From Chaunax sp. Z400 (Eukaryota; Chordata; Actinopteri; Lophiiformes; Chaunacidae): a DNA stretch of 64,000 nt. The notes beneath the pieces were generated by a model that made no database searches, was not told the origin of the DNA, and saw only the letters and a program-made list of their open reading frames with translations. The position numbers and the translations under genes are program-made. Position 1 is the stretch's first letter. Every line of letters starts with the position of its first letter. This document shows positions 26,308 through 35,100 of this stretch, piece after piece. Where the stretch lies: the NCBI GenBank assembly GCA_037577475.1, contig CM075195.1, positions 755,001-819,000 on the forward strand, read 5' to 3'.

Positions 26308-26919
26308 ACTGAGTAATATACACTGTTTAAATAAACTTTGAATTATTTGTGTCAGGTTTGTAAAATCTGACATTAGAGAGTTAGAATTATTTCAGACAAT
26401 AATAATTATAATTATTTCTAAAACCAACAATAAGCTTCTTGAACAGAAAATAAACATGAAAACAATAAGAGGTTATTTTGTATGTTTATCTTAACGTTCT
26501 GACATTGAAATATAATTTATTGCTGTGATTAATTATTATTATTATTATTGTTATTATCATCACTTTGATTCTTCGTTTAATGTTTTATTAGTAAAATAAT
26601 AGAAAATATTGACTTTATTAATATTTTTGTTTGATAAATAAAACATTTTTACTGACTGAAACAAACAGATCCATTATTTTTACTTGTGATGTTTTTGTAT
26701 GTAATCCATCAGAAACCATTAAAACCAGTGCAGAGCGCTGTGGAAACCAGTCCTGGCTTCAAACCAGTCAGTAGGAACAGAAACCAGTAGAACTCCTGTT
26801 TTTAATCTCAGGTGAAACTGACTAACCTGTACGGGCTGTGACGTCACGGCGGAGTTAAATTACAGGGAAGGACTCACGTGTCTCGGACTGAACTTCTGTC
26901 CTGAATCCAGTGAATCCAT
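13555..26919 (-). CDS. st14: st14 (matriptase), complete coding region in 19 exons
   Basis: Type II transmembrane serine protease of epithelial surfaces. In vertebrates it cleaves substrates such as PAR2, pro-HGF and prostasin and is held in check by HAI-1/Spint1 (family knowledge). Joining 26919-26878, 25416-25254, 24810-24680, 24587-24517, 23756-23563, 22833-22798, 22560-22332, 21387-21251, 20452-20355, 19882-19782, 19425-19292, 19177-19073, 18031-17924, 17798-17682, 16840-16715, 16625-16442, 15953-15682, 15233-15097 and 13716-13555 gives 848 codons plus stop with consistent phase; human ST14 has 855. Order: tail 1-44, TM about 45-65, SEA about 70-200, CUB1 about 210-333, CUB2 about 336-445, four LDLa about 447-598, protease from Ile609. 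Triad His650, Asp704, Ser798; specificity Asp792; activation cut after Arg608. Teleosts carry st14a and st14b; I cannot say which this is. Two features depart from human: CUB1 lacks one disulfide and SEA has an insertion at the cleavage site. Confidence 0.95.
13990..14960 (-). mobile_element. Tc1/mariner-like transposon with both TIRs, decayed transposase
   Basis: The ends are inverted repeats: CTGACCAACAGTAGAAACAC at 13990-14009 and the reverse complement of CTGACCAACAGTGTAAACAC at 14941-14960 (18 of 20 match). Both are flanked by TA (13988-13989, 14961-14962), the usual Tc1/mariner target duplication. The minus strand retains FMQDNASPHVA (near 14470-14510) and SPDLNPIEHLWDV (near 14353-14395), two signature blocks of Tc1-family DDE transposases; the Glu of NPIE is the third catalytic residue. 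Frames change between blocks and stops interrupt, so it is dead. It lies in the last st14 intron. At 971 bp it is shorter than typical 1.2-1.6 kb autonomous elements. Confidence 0.85.
15097..15233 (-). CDS. st14: st14 exon 18: protease domain, specificity-pocket aspartate
   Basis: Encodes LTATILQKAEVRIINSTVCK through MLCAGVLKGGVDACQ. VDACQ supplies the S1-pocket Asp that gives Arg/Lys specificity. NST aligns with the human INQTTC glycosylation site. Acceptor GGGCAG, donor GTGACA; phase 2 to 0. Confidence 0.94.
15337..15570 (-). repeat. Dispersed fish repeat fragments in st14 intron 17
   Basis: 15337-15365 is the inverted form of a motif (CCTTGGCGGAGGTCTGCGCT) common in teleost dispersed repeats; it recurs at 10650, 21955 and 57305. 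Next to it, 15464-15560 matches 37741-37830 and the inverse of 37375-37480. The family is not identified. Confidence 0.6.
15682..15953 (-). CDS. st14: st14 exon 17: protease domain with catalytic aspartate
   Basis: Encodes YSRADQWEALLGLHVQSQTN through YNPLTYNNDIALMELDANVT to WITGWGATREG. The NNDIAL motif carries the catalytic aspartate. NVT is a potential N-glycosylation site. It matches human FDYDIALLELEKP and WVTGWGHTQYGG. Acceptor ATGCAG, donor GTGAGT. Confidence 0.95.
16442..16625 (-). CDS. st14: st14 exon 16: activation site and catalytic histidine
   Basis: Encodes CGTRPYRSSR|IVGGQVSREG and on through EWPWQVSLHIRGSGHVCGAS to LLTAAHCVQDNGPN. The pro-domain Cys that tethers the chain after cleavage, the Arg|Ile-Val-Gly-Gly activation site and the TAAHC catalytic histidine are all intact. 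Acceptor TTTCAG; donor GTAGGA follows the second base of Lys. Confidence 0.95.
16715..16840 (-). CDS. st14: st14 exon 15: LDLa repeat 4
   Basis: Encodes CSEFTFRCRDGRCISKLNPE then CDDEQDCEDGSDENGC. Human repeat 4 is CTKHTYRCLNGLCLSKGNPE followed by CDGKEDCSDGSDE. All six cysteines are present. Acceptor GTTCAG, donor GTACGT. Confidence 0.93.
17155..17510. repeat. 10-bp tandem array (GGATATCTCT/GGATATCTTT) in st14
   Basis: About 35 head-to-tail decamers, each holding the palindrome GATATC, in the intron between LDLa exons 14 and 15. The unit is one helical turn long and has no stop in any of several frames, which explains the overlapping long open frames here on both strands. Not coding. Confidence 0.95.
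17682..17798 (-). CDS. st14: st14 exon 14: LDLa repeat 3
   Basis: Encodes CKPGEFSCRNKRCISEKLKC then DGKVDCSDGSDESQC, a complete LDLa module with the SDGSDE calcium motif. Acceptor CTGTAG, donor GTAAGG. The next intron carries the 10-bp GATATC array. Confidence 0.92.
17924..18031 (-). CDS. st14: st14 exon 13: LDLa repeat 2
   Basis: Encodes CEASQMKCKNGRCKPKFWKC then DGFDDCGDDTDEEDC. Six cysteines and the acidic Ca2+ site are intact. Human repeat 2 shares CKPLFWVCD in the same place. Acceptor TCTCAG, donor GTGGGT. Confidence 0.93.
18100..19072. other. st14 intron between LDLa 1 and 2, AT-rich, no feature
   Basis: About 1 kb, strongly AT-rich between 18280 and 18620. No repeat family, RNA gene or conserved open frame recognised. 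Confidence 0.5.
19073..19177 (-). CDS. st14: st14 exon 12: LDL-receptor class A repeat 1
   Basis: Encodes PCPGKFQCTNNLCLNKTLQC then DGWNDCGDGSDEEKC. Six cysteines and the Ca2+-binding DGWNDCGDGSDE motif are intact. Human repeat 1 is CPGQFTCRTGRCIRKELRCD followed by GWADC. Acceptor GGTCAG, donor GTGAGT. Confidence 0.93.
19292..19425 (-). CDS. st14: st14 exon 11: CUB2, end
   Basis: Encodes LCGSKPESTVVTSQSNIMTI, then KFNSDSSYVDQGFTADYEAF and VPTN. It matches human KITVRFHSDQSYTDTGFLAEYLSY and supplies the fourth CUB2 cysteine. Acceptor TTGTAG, donor GTAAGA. Confidence 0.93.
19782..19882 (-). CDS. st14: st14 exon 10: CUB2, middle
   Basis: Encodes ASVEKFVKVQFNKFFLGNDS then NQCPNDYVDVNGQ. The CPNDYVDVNG strand matches human CPKDYVEINGE and carries the third CUB2 cysteine. 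Acceptor TTTCAG, donor GTCAGC; phase 0 to 2. Confidence 0.92.
19932..20123 (-). mobile_element. Left-end fragment of the same Tc1-like element
   Basis: About 190 bp (from AATCATTTTTGTGCAGAT to the CTTCCTGCAGAGCTGTGA region) is closely similar to about 14098-14293 of the full element. It lies in the st14 intron between exons 9 and 10. No TIR or right end is present. Confidence 0.75.
20355..20452 (-). CDS. st14: st14 exon 9: CUB2, start
   Basis: Encodes CGGTLSGDKGSFSSPFFPAN and YPPKITCVWKIQ. This is the canonical CUB opening, with the first two cysteines (CGG and TCVW) present, unlike CUB1. Human: CGGRLRKAQGTFNSPYYPGH, then DCTWNIEV. Acceptor GTTCAG, donor GTACGT; phase 2 to 0. Confidence 0.92.
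20540..21030. repeat. AT-rich tandem array, TGACTTTATTCTCATA-type units
   Basis: About 490 bp of imperfect 15-22 bp units in the st14 intron between exons 9 and 8. Units vary by insertion of ATTATGA or TTGTA. No coding content. Confidence 0.9.
21251..21387 (-). CDS. st14: st14 exon 8: CUB1, C-terminal part
   Basis: Encodes QCGYPHDSLSFLSSGNVMLL and on to PGFRANYSQTPTTQQ, the classic CUB ending (GF-A-Y). Human has LCGTYPPS and GFEATFFQLP in register. Acceptor CTGCAG; donor GTTCGA is a poor match to consensus and was chosen because it alone keeps phase into CUB2. Confidence 0.85.
22332..22560 (-). CDS. st14: st14 exon 7: CUB1, N-terminal part
   Basis: Encodes RKSFNIHVREAGLVQSPGFP and on to LTE. 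The SPGFPDSSYPPN core and the DCQQDFIKIYD strand are typical CUB features. Human has a Cys at ARCQW; here the site reads VYLQW, so the first CUB1 disulfide is missing on both sides. The second pair (EDCQQD and QCGYP, the latter in exon 8) is kept. Acceptor TTCCAG, donor GTGAGA. Confidence 0.9.
22798..22833 (-). CDS. st14: st14 exon 6: 36-bp microexon linking SEA and CUB1
   Basis: Encodes IDPRMTRTSIF between split Ala and Val codons. Acceptor TCACAG and donor GTGAGA are good and phase is kept with both neighbours. The position corresponds to human DSKTVQRTQDNSCSFG, but the Cys that opens CUB1 in human is absent. Its small size makes it easy for automated annotation to miss. Confidence 0.78.
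23563..23756 (-). CDS. st14: st14 exon 5: SEA autocleavage region and SEA C-terminus
   Basis: Encodes EGDGGGDSVVAYYQSEF and onward, against human EGSVIAYYWSEF. SEA domains of this type normally self-cleave at G|SV-like sites. Here five extra residues (DGGGD) stand between EG and SVVAYY, so Asp rather than Gly precedes the Ser. An in-frame AG 24 bases into the exon (CGACAG|CGTGG) could serve as an alternative acceptor that removes the insertion. Donor GTTTAT is non-optimal but keeps phase. Confidence 0.85.
24517..24587 (-). CDS. st14: st14 exon 4: SEA domain, middle
   Basis: A 71-bp exon encoding LKLIYSKNSVLAKSFKGSSV then QTF and the first two bases of Ser. It aligns with human LKLLYSGVPFLGPYHKESAV then TAFS. 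Acceptor TTTCAG; donor GTACCC is weak at +4 to +6. Phase 0 to 2. Confidence 0.88.
24680..24810 (-). CDS. st14: st14 exon 3: start of the SEA domain
   Basis: Encodes RSDVRVKKVYIGSMGIRDER and on to LASLVRKQ, matching human DVRVQKVFNGYMRITNE and LASKVKDA. This is the N-terminal half of the extracellular SEA module. Acceptor CTTCAG, donor GTGAGA; phase 1 to 0. Confidence 0.92.
25254..25416 (-). CDS. st14: st14 exon 2: cytoplasmic tail and transmembrane anchor
   Basis: Starts DPDWDTALQFLPATDSRR, continues through a basic stop-transfer stretch (KKPGRRKK) and a 20-residue hydrophobic helix rich in Leu/Ala/Val, and ends WHYH. Human has VEFLPV, a basic run, a TM helix and WHLQ in the same order. A basic cluster on the N-terminal side of the helix fits type II topology. 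Acceptor CTGCAG, donor GTGAGC; phase 0 to 1. Confidence 0.92.
26271..26303. repeat. (TA)n microsatellite in st14 intron 1
   Basis: About 16 TA units, preceded by a stretch rich in TAGTA/GTACT triplets (26130-26260). The remainder of intron 1 (25417-26877) holds no other recognised element. Confidence 0.95.
26839..26846. promoter_or_regulatory. Consensus CRE palindrome TGACGTCA near st14 exon 1
   Basis: A perfect cAMP-response element (CREB/ATF site) lies about 30 bp inside intron 1, just after the first coding exon and within the likely promoter-proximal region. One 8-mer can occur by chance; function is inferred only from position. Confidence 0.35.
26878..26919 (-). CDS. st14: st14 coding exon 1: start codon and cytoplasmic tail
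   Basis: Encodes MDSLDSGQKFSPRH, which resembles the human tail segment around GLKYNSRH. The ATG sits in a good context (G at -3 and G at +4) and an in-frame TGA lies nine bases upstream, so translation cannot start further 5'. The exon ends in phase 0 at a GTGAGT donor. The 5' UTR and promoter lie at higher coordinates; no TATA box or Inr could be assigned. Confidence 0.88.
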
Positions 26920-26928
26920 GTCGCTTCA

Positions 26929-27565
26929 CGTCTCTTTTTTATTCCGTCTTCACGGCTGTTGGTCTCGAGCTCTCTCCCGGTCAGTCTCGCGCTCAGCTAC
27001 CATTACAGCCCAGCTGACATGGTGACGACAGGTGAGCAGACAGGTGACTCTGTCCGACAGGTACGGCCAGAAACGGAAGGAAGCAAAACGTCTCTGAGTC
27101 TGACGCTGAGTTACCGGGTCGGAACCGCCTCAAACGGGTTCAGACCGGAGGAGTGAGGCGGCAGCTCGGTTCTGTGGCGACTAGAAGAAGGAAACTGGCG
27201 ACTGAAAGATCGCAGAGTGATAATGAAAGGTGATTGGTCCTACCTGATTTCCCATGAGTCATTGCGCGACTGAAAACCCAGCAGCCGTGTCCCGGGTTCA
27301 TCCGTCTGTCTTCAGAACACTGATGGAACAAGTACTCAGTACTTTTACTTTACTAGAATAAAAGTACTGGGTACTTTTGATAGAGTATAAGTAGTAATGT
27401 TAGTGTAGAAATACAATATAAATTCAAAATAATTACAGTATGAAAAGTAAAAGTACTCATCAAACAGATTCATCACTTAAAATGGAACAAATTAAATAAA
27501 ACAATCAGCATCAATGAAGTTAAATTTAATCTAAACTTATCATATTTAATTTATTGATTATATTT
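26929..27565. other. st14 5' flank
   Basis: Holds the st14 5' UTR or promoter. It is relatively CpG-rich for this window between about 26940 and 27310, consistent with a promoter region, but no TATA box or start site could be fixed. An upstream non-coding exon cannot be excluded. Confidence 0.4.
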
Positions 27566-27915
27566 TGGAAACACATTCATATATTTTTTAATGTCTTTCC
27601 ATCCTGTTCATATTAAATATCAAAGATAAATTATGGTTCACATCTTTATTCAGCCTTTAGCCAAACAGAAAAATCATTTTTGTGCAGATTAGTGGTTTTT
27701 GTCTTAGTGTTTATAAGTCAGAAAGTGTGGATGGTGAGACAGAGAACAACAACAGTCACTACCGTGCGTCTACCTCCAGCATTTATCACTACTTTACACC
27801 TCCTGAATGGATCAGATGTTCTTCTGGACTTGTCTCTAAATGTGATCTCTGTCCACTTTGTAATCAGCCATAACATCTGGACCATCTGTGCTGCAGAGTT
27901 CAGACCATAGCATCA
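27566..27915 (-). mobile_element. Deletion derivative of the 14-kb Tc1-like element
   Basis: Sequence from about GAAACAC through the CTCCTGAATGGAT block matches the left end of the 13990-14960 element. It then jumps directly to the right-end block (CTAAATGTGATCTC). The whole transposase part is missing. The join is at TCTGGACTTGT (27823-27833), an 11-mer present at both deletion edges in the longer copy. The outermost TIR bases are not recognisable. Confidence 0.8.
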
Positions 27916-27999
27916 CAACTGCCCGTTACCGTAAGTTTTTTCAGGAATTGTGAATTTATATTTGAAATTTGGAATCACAAAATTAATTTTTACAACTGC

Positions 28000-29060
28000 T
28001 TTAAACGTCCTGCTGTTTTAAAATTAAATGTTCATTGTTTAAAAGTATTGATAAAAATGTGACAAAAACTTTGTCAAATTTATTCGCATCAAATTGAATG
28101 TATACCTTTTTTTTATTTAAGCATAAGTTTGATGCTAATTTAATGATAATTAGAAAATGTAAAAATTCAATTTGATAAATTTATCTATATAATAAGGAAA
28201 ATAAATACATACATGGATCCACAATTTTGCCTTCTTTCTTTACAATTTTTTTCATTTTTCAATTCATTTTTTTAGCTGTCATTTACTGTCTGTCTGTTAG
28301 TTAGCAGAACATCTCGAAAGTGGATTTTAATTTAACTGTAAGCTAAAAGCGTTAGCATGCGCCTGAGGGAGCCCACATGTAAAAACTATAACACCTTTAG
28401 CTTAGAGGCTACGGTGAAGATTTGTTAATAGCATATTTAAATACCAACCTGGGACCTTCTGCAGACGTGGATTATGTTCTGCAACTGTATGGAATCATTT
28501 TATGTTTGTTTTTTAAGGTCAGCGCTGTTTTACAGTGAAGCTCCAGAAACGTCTGAGGACTAAAAGCTTGGACTTCCCATCAGTACGGAGGAGAGGAGAT
28601 GACTGAGTTTACATTTATGGGTGAACTGGTCCATCAGGAGGTCCAGATCCAGGACCTGTAGTCCACATTCTGGTCACTGGAGGTCGCTGCTCTACCAGTT
28701 TGTTCTTCATCTGTCTGAACCTGAGTTGACGTCCTGAGAAGAAGAAGGTAATGATCCAGATGTTCTGGGATGGACCGTTGATCCAACCCTGAGAGGAGTG
28801 AACACACAGGAAACAGGAAACAGGAAACAAACGTTCTGGTTTCTGTTGTCTTTATTAGTGGAATGGAATATACACCTCTGTGCTTTAATGCTGTTTTCTC
28901 CTGTCGCTCAACATCAGTCTGAGACGTCAACGTCCGTCAGCTCAACGGACGACAAACGTTCCAACAGTTTGTCTCGTTAGAACCGAATCTACGGAGGCCC
29001 TGAAGTTCTATAAGGTGACATTTTTTTATCTTGTACACAAGATAATAAACAATACTTTCA
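28000..29060. other. Intergenic DNA between st14 and kcnd1
   Basis: AT-rich to 28300. A 9-bp inverted repeat TTATCTTGT..ACAAGATAA occurs near 29015-29035, as in a common fish MITE type. No gene. Confidence 0.5.
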
Positions 29061-29830
29061 ATGTAGAATTTAACACAAAAGAAATCCTACAAACCAGGTT
29101 CAAGACAGGAAATGACAAAAACACTGAATAAATTCAGCAAAAATAAAACAAGAAAATGTTGTTTAAACTGTAACTACGGAAAGCCAGATGGGACAAAAAT
29201 GTATTGGGCAACGTCACACAAAACATCTCATCTCAGTATAAATGTATAATCTTATTGGACTACTTCATTTAAGGGCTCTTAGTATTTGTTGTAGTACCTG
29301 ATTAAATTAAACAAGGAAATTCTGTTTAAAATATGTTCTACGGAAGACCATAAAGGACAATTTTATTGGGTACTATGACACAGAACAGGTTTAATATTCT
29401 GAAAGTTTAATTAAAGGATTATACTATAACCTATATTATAACTTGATCACTTAAAGTCAGGGACCATTTATTTTTGAATTTAGTACATTTCAGCACAAAC
29501 TAAAATTATAAAACTGAAATGAAATTATGGTCATAATAATCCTAATTAAAGGTGGACTGACTCTGGATCAGGGAAAACTCCATTCACTGATAAACGCTGT
29601 GAGAAGAGGCTGAAAGCCCCAGAAAAAGTCCAAATTCATAATATTATGGTACGAATTAGTGCCAGGAAATGACAAAATAAAACGAATAAATACTGGTTAA
29701 ACTGTGCAGTACGGAAGGCCATGTGGGACATAAATCTGTTGGCAATGTGACACAAAACATGGTGAAAATTTTGGTATCGATTTAAGATTTGTTGTATTTG
29801 TTGCTAAAATCATTTAAATTTAGATTCGAA
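29060..29830. repeat. Three diverged ~300-bp-spaced copies of one block
   Basis: CAGGAAATGACAAAA, a GTTTAAACTGT-like stretch, TACGGAAGGCCAT and GGGACATAAAT, then GTCACACAAAACAT recur near 29100-29235, 29310-29400 and 29650-29780. The middle copy is most decayed. They may be old tandem transposon copies. Confidence 0.55.
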
Positions 29831-29904
29831 GTTGTTCCAATAATTTGGGGGGTAAATGAGAACAAAAAGAAAACAAAGACAGGAGACGCATTTTAGACAA
29901 TAAA

Positions 29905-29945
29905 TCATAATAATAATAATAATAATAATAATAATTATAATAAAT
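29905..29945. repeat. (AAT)n microsatellite
   Basis: About 12 AAT units with one interruption. Confidence 0.95.
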
Positions 29946-30837
29946 AATTCTTATTAAAAATAATCACTGATGAAGAGTAAAACTGTTGGTCCAGTGAGCC
30001 GACAGTCATTGAGTCTCGTCGCTCGTTTCTCTTTAACCGCAGGAGAAAACAGATAAAATACCTACAACGGTATCCATGCATATTTGTGCCGACTCATCAT
30101 ACAAACACACTCCTCATACACACTCACACACACTCACACTCAGCATTCTGGCGCGGGACATGCCTGAATGTTCTTATATAATCGCTTTCATTTCTAACGT
30201 TCTCTTCTCGTGCTGCAAACACTCGTCTTGAAAAGTGTCAGGGGAGGAAGAGGAGAACCAACCAATGATTGACAGGACAGAAAAAAAACAGGAGTCATCA
30301 TGCAAAAGAACGGACATGAGATTTTTTCCCCGTTGTGTTTTCTCTATTTTCTCTGATATGATTGATAAACTGATCAGTAGTTCTACCTCTACTGTACGAG
30401 GATCATGCAACGCCGGTCGACTCATCTCTTTTTTTCTGTTTTAGGATTTGATTGGAAGATGCAGGTGAAAGTTTATGATACAAAATATGTTACAGTATGT
30501 ACTCCTATCTGCGTGTCACTCACTCACACTGGCTTCTGATTGGTCGAGGAAACGCTTCACCAAAACAGCTCAAGTCACATGTGGCCGATGGCGTACGCTC
30601 TGCTACACGGTGACGTCTCTCTTCTCATGCTAGCTAACGTTCTGCTGTTCATCCATCTGAAATCCTTAAGCTGAAATCTTTTCTGTAGCCACTAAGCTAA
30701 AAGCATTAGTTTGCACCCCGTCAAGACTTCCAGGTAGCAGCTAAACACTGAGGTATGTAGAGTCCAAGTTCTCATTGATCACATTTAGCTTTTAGCTTAG
30801 CAGCTACAGAGAGACAATTTCATCTAATCAGTCTGGG

Positions 30838-32160
30838 ATCTTCTGCAGACGTGGGTGTTTCTTCTTCAGGTGTTTTAAACTAGTCTCCATCTTCTTCAAG
30901 TGTTTTAAACTAGTCTCCATCTTCTTCATGTGTTTTAATCTAGTCTCCATCTTCTTCAGGTGTTTTAAACTAGTCTCCTTCTTCCTCAGGTATTTTAAAC
31001 TAGTTTCCTTCAGGTATTTTAAACTAGTCTCCATCTTCTTCAGGTGTTTTAAACTAGTCTCCTTCAGGTATTTTAAACTAGTCTCCATCTTCTTCATGTG
31101 TTTTAATCTAGTCTCCATCTTCTTCAGGTGTTTTTAAACTAGTCTCCATCTTCTTCAGCTGTTTTAAAATAGTCTCCATCTTCTTCATGTGTTTTAATCT
31201 AGTCTCCATCTTCTTCATGTGTTTTAATCTAGCCTCCATCTTCTTCAGGTGTTTTAAACTAGTCACCATCTTCCTCAGATGTTTTAAACTAGTCTGCATC
31301 TTCTTCAGGTGTTTTAAACTAGTCTCCATCTTCTTCAGGTGTTTTTAAACTAGTCTCCTTCTTCTTCAGATGTTTTAAACTAGTCTCCATCTTCTTCAGA
31401 TGTTTTAAACTAGTCACCATCTTCCTCAGATGTTTTAACTAGTCTCCATCTTCTTCAGATGTTTTAAACTAGTCTCCAACTTCTTCAGGTGTTTTAAACT
31501 AGTCTCCTTCTTCTTCAGGTGTTTTTAAACTAGTCTCCATCATCTTCAGATGTTTTAAACTAGTCTCCAACTTCTTCAGGTGTTTTAAACTAGTCTCCTT
31601 CTTCTTCAGGTGTTTTTAAACTAGTCTCCATCATCTTCAGATGTTTTAAACTAGTCTCCAACTTCTTCAGGTGTTTTAAACTAGTCTCCTTCTTCTTCAG
31701 GTGTTTTTAAACTAGTCTCCTTCTTCTTCAGGTGTTTTTAAACTAGTCTCCATCATCTTCAGATGTTTTAAACTAGTCTCCAACTTCTTCAGGTGTTTTA
31801 AACTAGTCTCCTTCTTCTTCAGGTGTTTTTAAACTAGTCTCCATCTTCTTCAGATGTTTTAAACTAGTCTCCTTCTTCTTCAGATGTTTTAAACTAGTCT
31901 CCAACTTCTTCAGGTGTTTTAAACTAGTCTCCTTCTTCTTCAGGTGTTTTTAAACTAGTCTCCATCATCTTCAGATGTTTTAAACTAGTCTCCAACTTCT
32001 TCAGGTGTTTTAAACTAGTCTCCTTCTTCTTCAGGTGTTTTTAAACTAGTCTCCATCATCTTCAGATGTTTTAAACTAGTCTCCAACTTCAGGTGTTTTA
32101 AACTAGTCTCCATCTTCTTCAGGTGTTTTAAACTAGTCTCCATCTTCTTCAGGATTTTAA
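30838..32160. repeat. 30-bp minisatellite, array 1 (about 44 units)
   Basis: Core TTTAAACTAGTCTCCATCTT plus CTTCAGGTGT. Variants alternate CATC/CTTC/AACT and some units have one extra T. The right half shows a higher-order pattern of about 3 units. It lies between the genes, about 3.2 kb past the kcnd1 stop. Confidence 0.96.
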
Positions 32161-32164
32161 TGCT

Positions 32165-35100
32165 GTTTTAGTGGGATAAGAAACAGGAGGATAAGGTCAG
32201 GAGTTAATGACAGAATTTTAGTTTTTGGTTAAACTATTTCTTAACCACTGTTGTCGAGACATCACACCATTTTGTCGAATAGTAACAAAATAAATCAATA
32301 GTATTTCTACGTAGAATGAATTTAGCATGACGTCTTTAGCATCAGCTCGTTTCCTTGGCTGAATTTGACTTGGTTGAGATTTGAAGGTCAAAATCCCGCC
32401 TGCTCTCCTTTACCTCAGATAAGGACACTTTTCAGACGGACTACAGGAAGAAACAACCCAGGAAAAGAAGAACTGAAGCTGGTGGAACATTTTGGACAAG
32501 TTGTTCTCATGTCATTATGAAGGGTTAGATGTTGGGGAAATTTATCCCATCTGAGCCCCTTTTACACCGTCTGTTCAAGGTGGGACTGTTGCCCCTTTAA
32601 TACTCCTCACTGTCCTGTATAAGCACTACAGAGGTGTAAGGGGCGGAGTCATTGTTCTGCTTCTATGAAGTAGTAACAGCTGGACTGACGGACAGAGGAC
32701 ACATGACAGGGTGTCATGTTCTGACAGCGTGTTATGTGTTTGATCCAAACCAGAGGATAAAAAAGCAGCTATGAGCATTAGCAGTTAGGAGCATTAGCAG
32801 CTAACTCAAAGAAGAAGAAAATGTCTGCAGATTTTGGGCACAGCCTAAGGTCCCGGAGTTCTTTGTCCCGAATCAGAGGACGAGATCAATCGCAATGAAA
32901 CAGGGACACTACATGATTGTTGTTGTCATGTGATTCTGTAGTTTACAAAGTGTAGCTGGACACTGATGCAAAACGTCACACAAGATGCTGACGATGCTGT
33001 GTTATACATCACACATAACCCATACATAACCCTAACCCTGGGGCAGTGTCACGCCTCCACGTTTTGTTCTTCTGTGCGGTGCTATCATTTGATCTCTGTG
33101 TAAAAAGCGCTAATGAGCATCTATGACCTCACTGAATCTCCAGGTGACACATCTGTTCTGATCATCTGTCCAATGTGATGTCACTGGGAACTAATGACAT
33201 CACTGTGGTTTACTGCCCAACTGAACCCTGCGAACCAAAACCTTTATGTTTCAACCATAGAGGTCTGACAACATACCGGACTGATCGTAGCCTCTTTCGC
33301 TGCTGAGGTTGCTGAAAGATCATCTCGAACCCTTTACACAGAAATTGCACAATAGCGCAGTGAAGAAGACCCTCCTCTACGCCACCTTTGTTTACACAAA
33401 CAGAACAACGGCGTCATGACAGCGCTAGTGTCAACAGCATCTGGAGAGACGTTTTACATCATGCTGATCATTTAGCATCTGTTTCATGGTGGTTGATCCC
33501 ATCCTCTGCTCTGAGGGTAAGGAGCTCCTGGACGTCACGCTGTCTCCCTGATTTGAAGATACTTTCTTCTTCTTTGAATTAGCTACTAAATGCTACTCAC
33601 TGCTAACTGCTACTAGCTTCTCTTGAAATCTCCAGGTTGTGGCTCGCACACATATCACATTGTCAAACTGTGACGTTTTGGTCCTGTCCTACCACCTCAC
33701 AAGCTGGCTCTATTGATCTGGTGATGTTAAAAACTCTACTGACACCTCAGGGGAGGGACAACAATGACCCCACCCACTCATCCCATCCCCATTTCACCTC
33801 TGTAGTGTCTATAAGGAGGGTGAGGCACGACAAAGGGCCGACAGTCTCGCCATGAGCCGCTGTGTAGAAACAGCTTCTGTCACATCTTGTTCTGATAAAG
33901 TTCGAACTAGCGAATCTTAAATGGTCCCCAAAGGGCCAGCAGTCCGTCAGATTCACGTGCCGTCGTCATCATCCAGCACCAACAGCGGTGAAACTAAACC
34001 ACCAGAGAGGAGAGATGATATTCCTAATATTCAGATTTCTTCAAAGACATTGAACTTAGCCTTCGTGGTTTTCATTCAAACTGATTTTACAAATTTCATG
34101 TTGGTTCTAGTTTTGTGAAAACCCTTCTGTGCTTTAAATACCGTTTGTCTTGTTTTATTTTGAAAGGCTGTCAGAGCATACGTCATCAGGCCAAACAGGA
34201 TTTCAATGCTAAAGAGTGTTTAGTGTCGCGTTTCTCTCGCCCATTTAAATCTATTGCAGAATATCTGTGTTTCCTCTCTCACTGAAAAGATCACATAACA
34301 AATGAATTTCTTAATGCTTTACATTTGTTCCCTGCAATAATTACTGTAGTTTTATTATAACACACATTATTATTATTTAGTACTATTATTCTGTTCATTT
34401 GTTGATGCTATTTTTCCTGCTTGTTGTAATGTTGCATATTTTTAAAAGTAAAAGGCTTTCGTTCCTCGTCTGGGCGTCACTCTGAAAATGACTTCTGAGC
34501 AACAGCCAGACCAGAACAATCCACATTAGACCACATTAAAGCAGTCCAGAATCAAGCCTTCAGTCCAGCGCTGTCGGCTTCAGGCTCAGGATAGGTCAGT
34601 TAAACCCAGCAGAGTTCCTGTGTCTCTGCGTCTGGACCGTCCCTCCAACGTTTTCATGTTTGTTCAACTCTTCTGATAAAAGCCTCTCGGCCATGATTTT
34701 CTTACTTTCTATCAAATGTACCTGAAGCGTCTTGAAGCCAGAGAAGACATATAAGTCCATGTCTCTGAAAAGTCATCGTTTTTGAAGACAACCTTTACAT
34801 TTCAAGGATTCTTACTGACTTGACCTGTTTCCCCAAAACCATCAAGAATGACCCAACAGTTGCAGCCTCTGTAGCTGCTGAGGTTCAGATCATCTCATCT
34901 CTTTAAACCAGCGAGTCCCAATGGTCCTCAAAAGGTTGCCAGTCCATCAGATTCTATCTCTCTGCCAGGTTTCCTCTCAAACCTGTCCAACATTGGCATC
35001 TTTTCCATTTTTGGTCCTGGTTTGTGTGACCAGATCTAAAAGGTCAAAACTGTGCAGGGAGGGAAGTGCATGTTTGGCTCTGAAATGCATGACGGGGTGA

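Noticed and set aside
30828..31329. Lys/Leu-rich coiled-coil-like frames (METSLKHLKK), also at 39472-40415
   Set aside because: The 30-bp minisatellite unit is a multiple of three; frames break wherever a unit has an extra T.
33388..34118. Several 60-70 codon frames between the genes
   Set aside because: Short, on both strands, with no conserved motifs or convincing splice partners.
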